From Competibacteraceae bacterium UBA2792 (lineage in GTDB: Bacteria > Pseudomonadota > Gammaproteobacteria > Competibacterales > Competibacteraceae), in assembly GCA_002352125.1 (NCBI GenBank), contig DEHU01000316.1, positions 1 through 6,663 of the forward strand: a stretch of DNA of 6,663 nt, read 5' to 3'. The notes beneath the pieces were generated by a model. It did not search any database, had not been told where the DNA came from, and saw nothing but the letters and a program-made list of their open reading frames with translations. This document shows, piece after piece, positions 5,465 to 6,663 of the stretch (position 1 is the stretch's first letter; the number at the start of each line of letters is the position of its first letter). Position numbers and translations under genes: made by a program.

Positions 5465-6663
5465 ATGGAGCATTTCGTCCACTGGTTCCGGCAGGCCGGC
5501 CCGTACATCAACGCGCATCGCGGCAAGACCTTCGTGGTGCTGTTTGGCGGCGAGGCGGTCGAATCCGATCATTTTTCCAACTTGATTCACGATCTGGCCC
5601 TGCTGCACAGCCTCGGTATCCGCTTGGTGCTGGTGCATGGCGCCCGGCCACAAATCGAGGAGCGCTTGCGCGAAGCCGGTCGCGAAATGCGCTACGTCAA
5701 CGGTTTGCGGCTCACCGATAGCGACGACCTGCGCCACGTCAAGCAAGCGGTTGGCCGGGTGCGCATCCGCATCGAAGCACGCTTGTCGATGGGCTTGGCC
5801 AACTCGCCGATGCATGGTGCCCGCCTCCGGGTCGTATCGGGCAACCTGATCACCGCCCGGCCGCTGGGCGTGCGCGATGGAGTCGATTACGGTTTCACCG
5901 GCGAGGTGCGCCGGATCGACGACCGGGCTATTCGTTTATGGCTGGATCAAGACGCGATCGTACTGCTTTCGCCGCTGGGCTATTCGCCGACCGGGGAAAT
6001 TTTCAACCTGCGCGCCGAAGAAGTCGCGACCCAAACCGCCACCGCCCTGCGCGCCGACAAGCTGCTGGTGCTGAGCGAAAGTCCTGCACTGCACCACCTC
6101 GATGGCCGGCCGATCCGCGAACTCAGCCCCAGCGATGCCGAACGCTTGCTGACCGAACGCGCCGGTCTGAGCGAAGAAACGATCCGCCACCTGCGCCAAG
6201 CATTGTGGGCCTGCCGGGCTGGCGTGCGCCGTATTCACCTGCTCGAACGGCAGGTGGACGGCGCGTTATTGCTGGAGCTGTTCACCCGCGACGGCATCGG
6301 TACGCTGGTGACCGCCGACATCTACGAGGGGCTACGGCCCGCCACGATCGACGATGTCGGCGGTATTCTGGAATTGATCCGGCCTCTGGAAGAAGACGGT
6401 ACGCTGGTACGACGCTCGCGGGAACGGCTGGAGGTGGAAATCGAGCGATTCGTCTTGCTGGAGCGCGACGGCACCATCATCGGCTGCATGGCGCTTTACC
6501 CGTTTTCCGAGGAACGGCTGGCCGAGCTGGCCTGCGTCGCCATGCATCCGAACTATCGCAACAGCGGCCGCGCCGAGACACTGTTGCGATACGTCGAACA
6601 GCAGGCACGCGAGCACGGTCTGAGCCGGTTGTTCGTGCTGACGACCCGCGCCGCGCACTGGTT
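5465..6663 (+). CDS. argA: N-acetylglutamate synthase ArgA (3' end cut by window)
   Basis: Transfers acetyl from acetyl-CoA to glutamate, the first step of arginine biosynthesis. The frame is open from ATG 5465 to the right edge: 399 codons plus two bases, without a stop. An amino-acid-kinase domain comes first, with HRGKTFVVLFGGEAVE (18-33) and LGIRLVLVHGARPQIE (50-65). ARLSMGLANSPMHGA and PLGVRDGVDYGFTGEVRRID follow. The region from DGIGTLV through RPATIDDVGGILELIRPLEE links to the GNAT acetyltransferase domain. Its acetyl-CoA loop is RNSGRA (365-370), and it continues to LFVLTTRAAHW at the edge. Compared with E. coli ArgA (443 aa), about 36 residues are missing, for an estimated total near 435. 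It is probably transcribed from its own promoter and is not functionally tied to the nif genes. The fused domain layout is typical of gammaproteobacterial and some other proteobacterial ArgA proteins. Confidence 0.95.
   Translation, partial: MEHFVHWFRQAGPYINAHRGKTFVVLFGGEAVESDHFSNLIHDLALLHSLGIRLVLVHGARPQIEERLREAGREMRYVNGLRLTDSDDLRHVKQAVGRVRIRIEARLSMGLANSPMHGARLRVVSGNLITARPLGVRDGVDYGFTGEVRRIDDRAIRLWLDQDAIVLLSPLGYSPTGEIFNLRAEEVATQTATALRADKLLVLSESPALHHLDGRPIRELSPSDAERLLTERAGLSEETIRHLRQALWACRAGVRRIHLLERQVDGALLLELFTRDGIGTLVTADIYEGLRPATIDDVGGILELIRPLEEDGTLVRRSRERLEVEIERFVLLERDGTIIGCMALYPFSEERLAELACVAMHPNYRNSGRAETLLRYVEQQAREHGLSRLFVLTTRAAHW

Noticed and set aside
5291..5815. - strand frame over the argA promoter and 5' end
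   Set aside because: It is antisense to the strongly supported argA domain and shows no family motif.

Overview
The window reads as part of a nitrogen-fixing proteobacterial chromosome, most likely gammaproteobacterial. The reasons are the fused amino-acid-kinase/GNAT form of ArgA, the nifV-nifW-nifZ order, high G+C coding regions and the close match of the proteins to gammaproteobacterial families. A purple sulfur bacterium or a Competibacter-like lineage would fit, but the sequence alone does not settle the genus. All eight genes lie on the + strand.

Region 1 (1-3177) is a molybdate locus. It holds modB (membrane permease, only its first codon or few codons lost at the left edge), a group II truncated haemoglobin with its own candidate promoter, modD (homologue of quinolinate phosphoribosyltransferase) and modC (ATPase with a C-terminal Mop/TOBE domain). 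The globin gene is the odd member: it separates modB from modD/modC, begins with TTG, and is poorer in G+C than the genes around it.

Region 2 (3178-5294) is a nif operon: nifV (homocitrate synthase), nifW and nifZ, joined by ATGA and GTGA start/stop overlaps. The 157-base gap in front of nifV carries the parts of a NifA/sigma-54 promoter in the expected order. These are a TGT-N4-T-N5-ACA activator site at 3183-3198, an AT-rich spacer, and a -24/-12 element at 3280-3295.

Region 3 (5295-6663) is a 170-base gap containing a strong hairpin and an extended -10 promoter candidate, followed by argA (N-acetylglutamate synthase), which runs off the right edge about 36 codons before its expected end.

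Together, regions 1 and 2 supply molybdenum and homocitrate for FeMo-cofactor and the NifW/NifZ helpers for MoFe-protein maturation. The haemoglobin is a plausible oxygen- or NO-handling partner for the oxygen-sensitive nitrogenase, but that link is inferred from position only. I see no CRISPR array, transposon, tRNA or rRNA. Nothing here is clearly a wholly new system; the globin inside the molybdate locus is the most unusual point.
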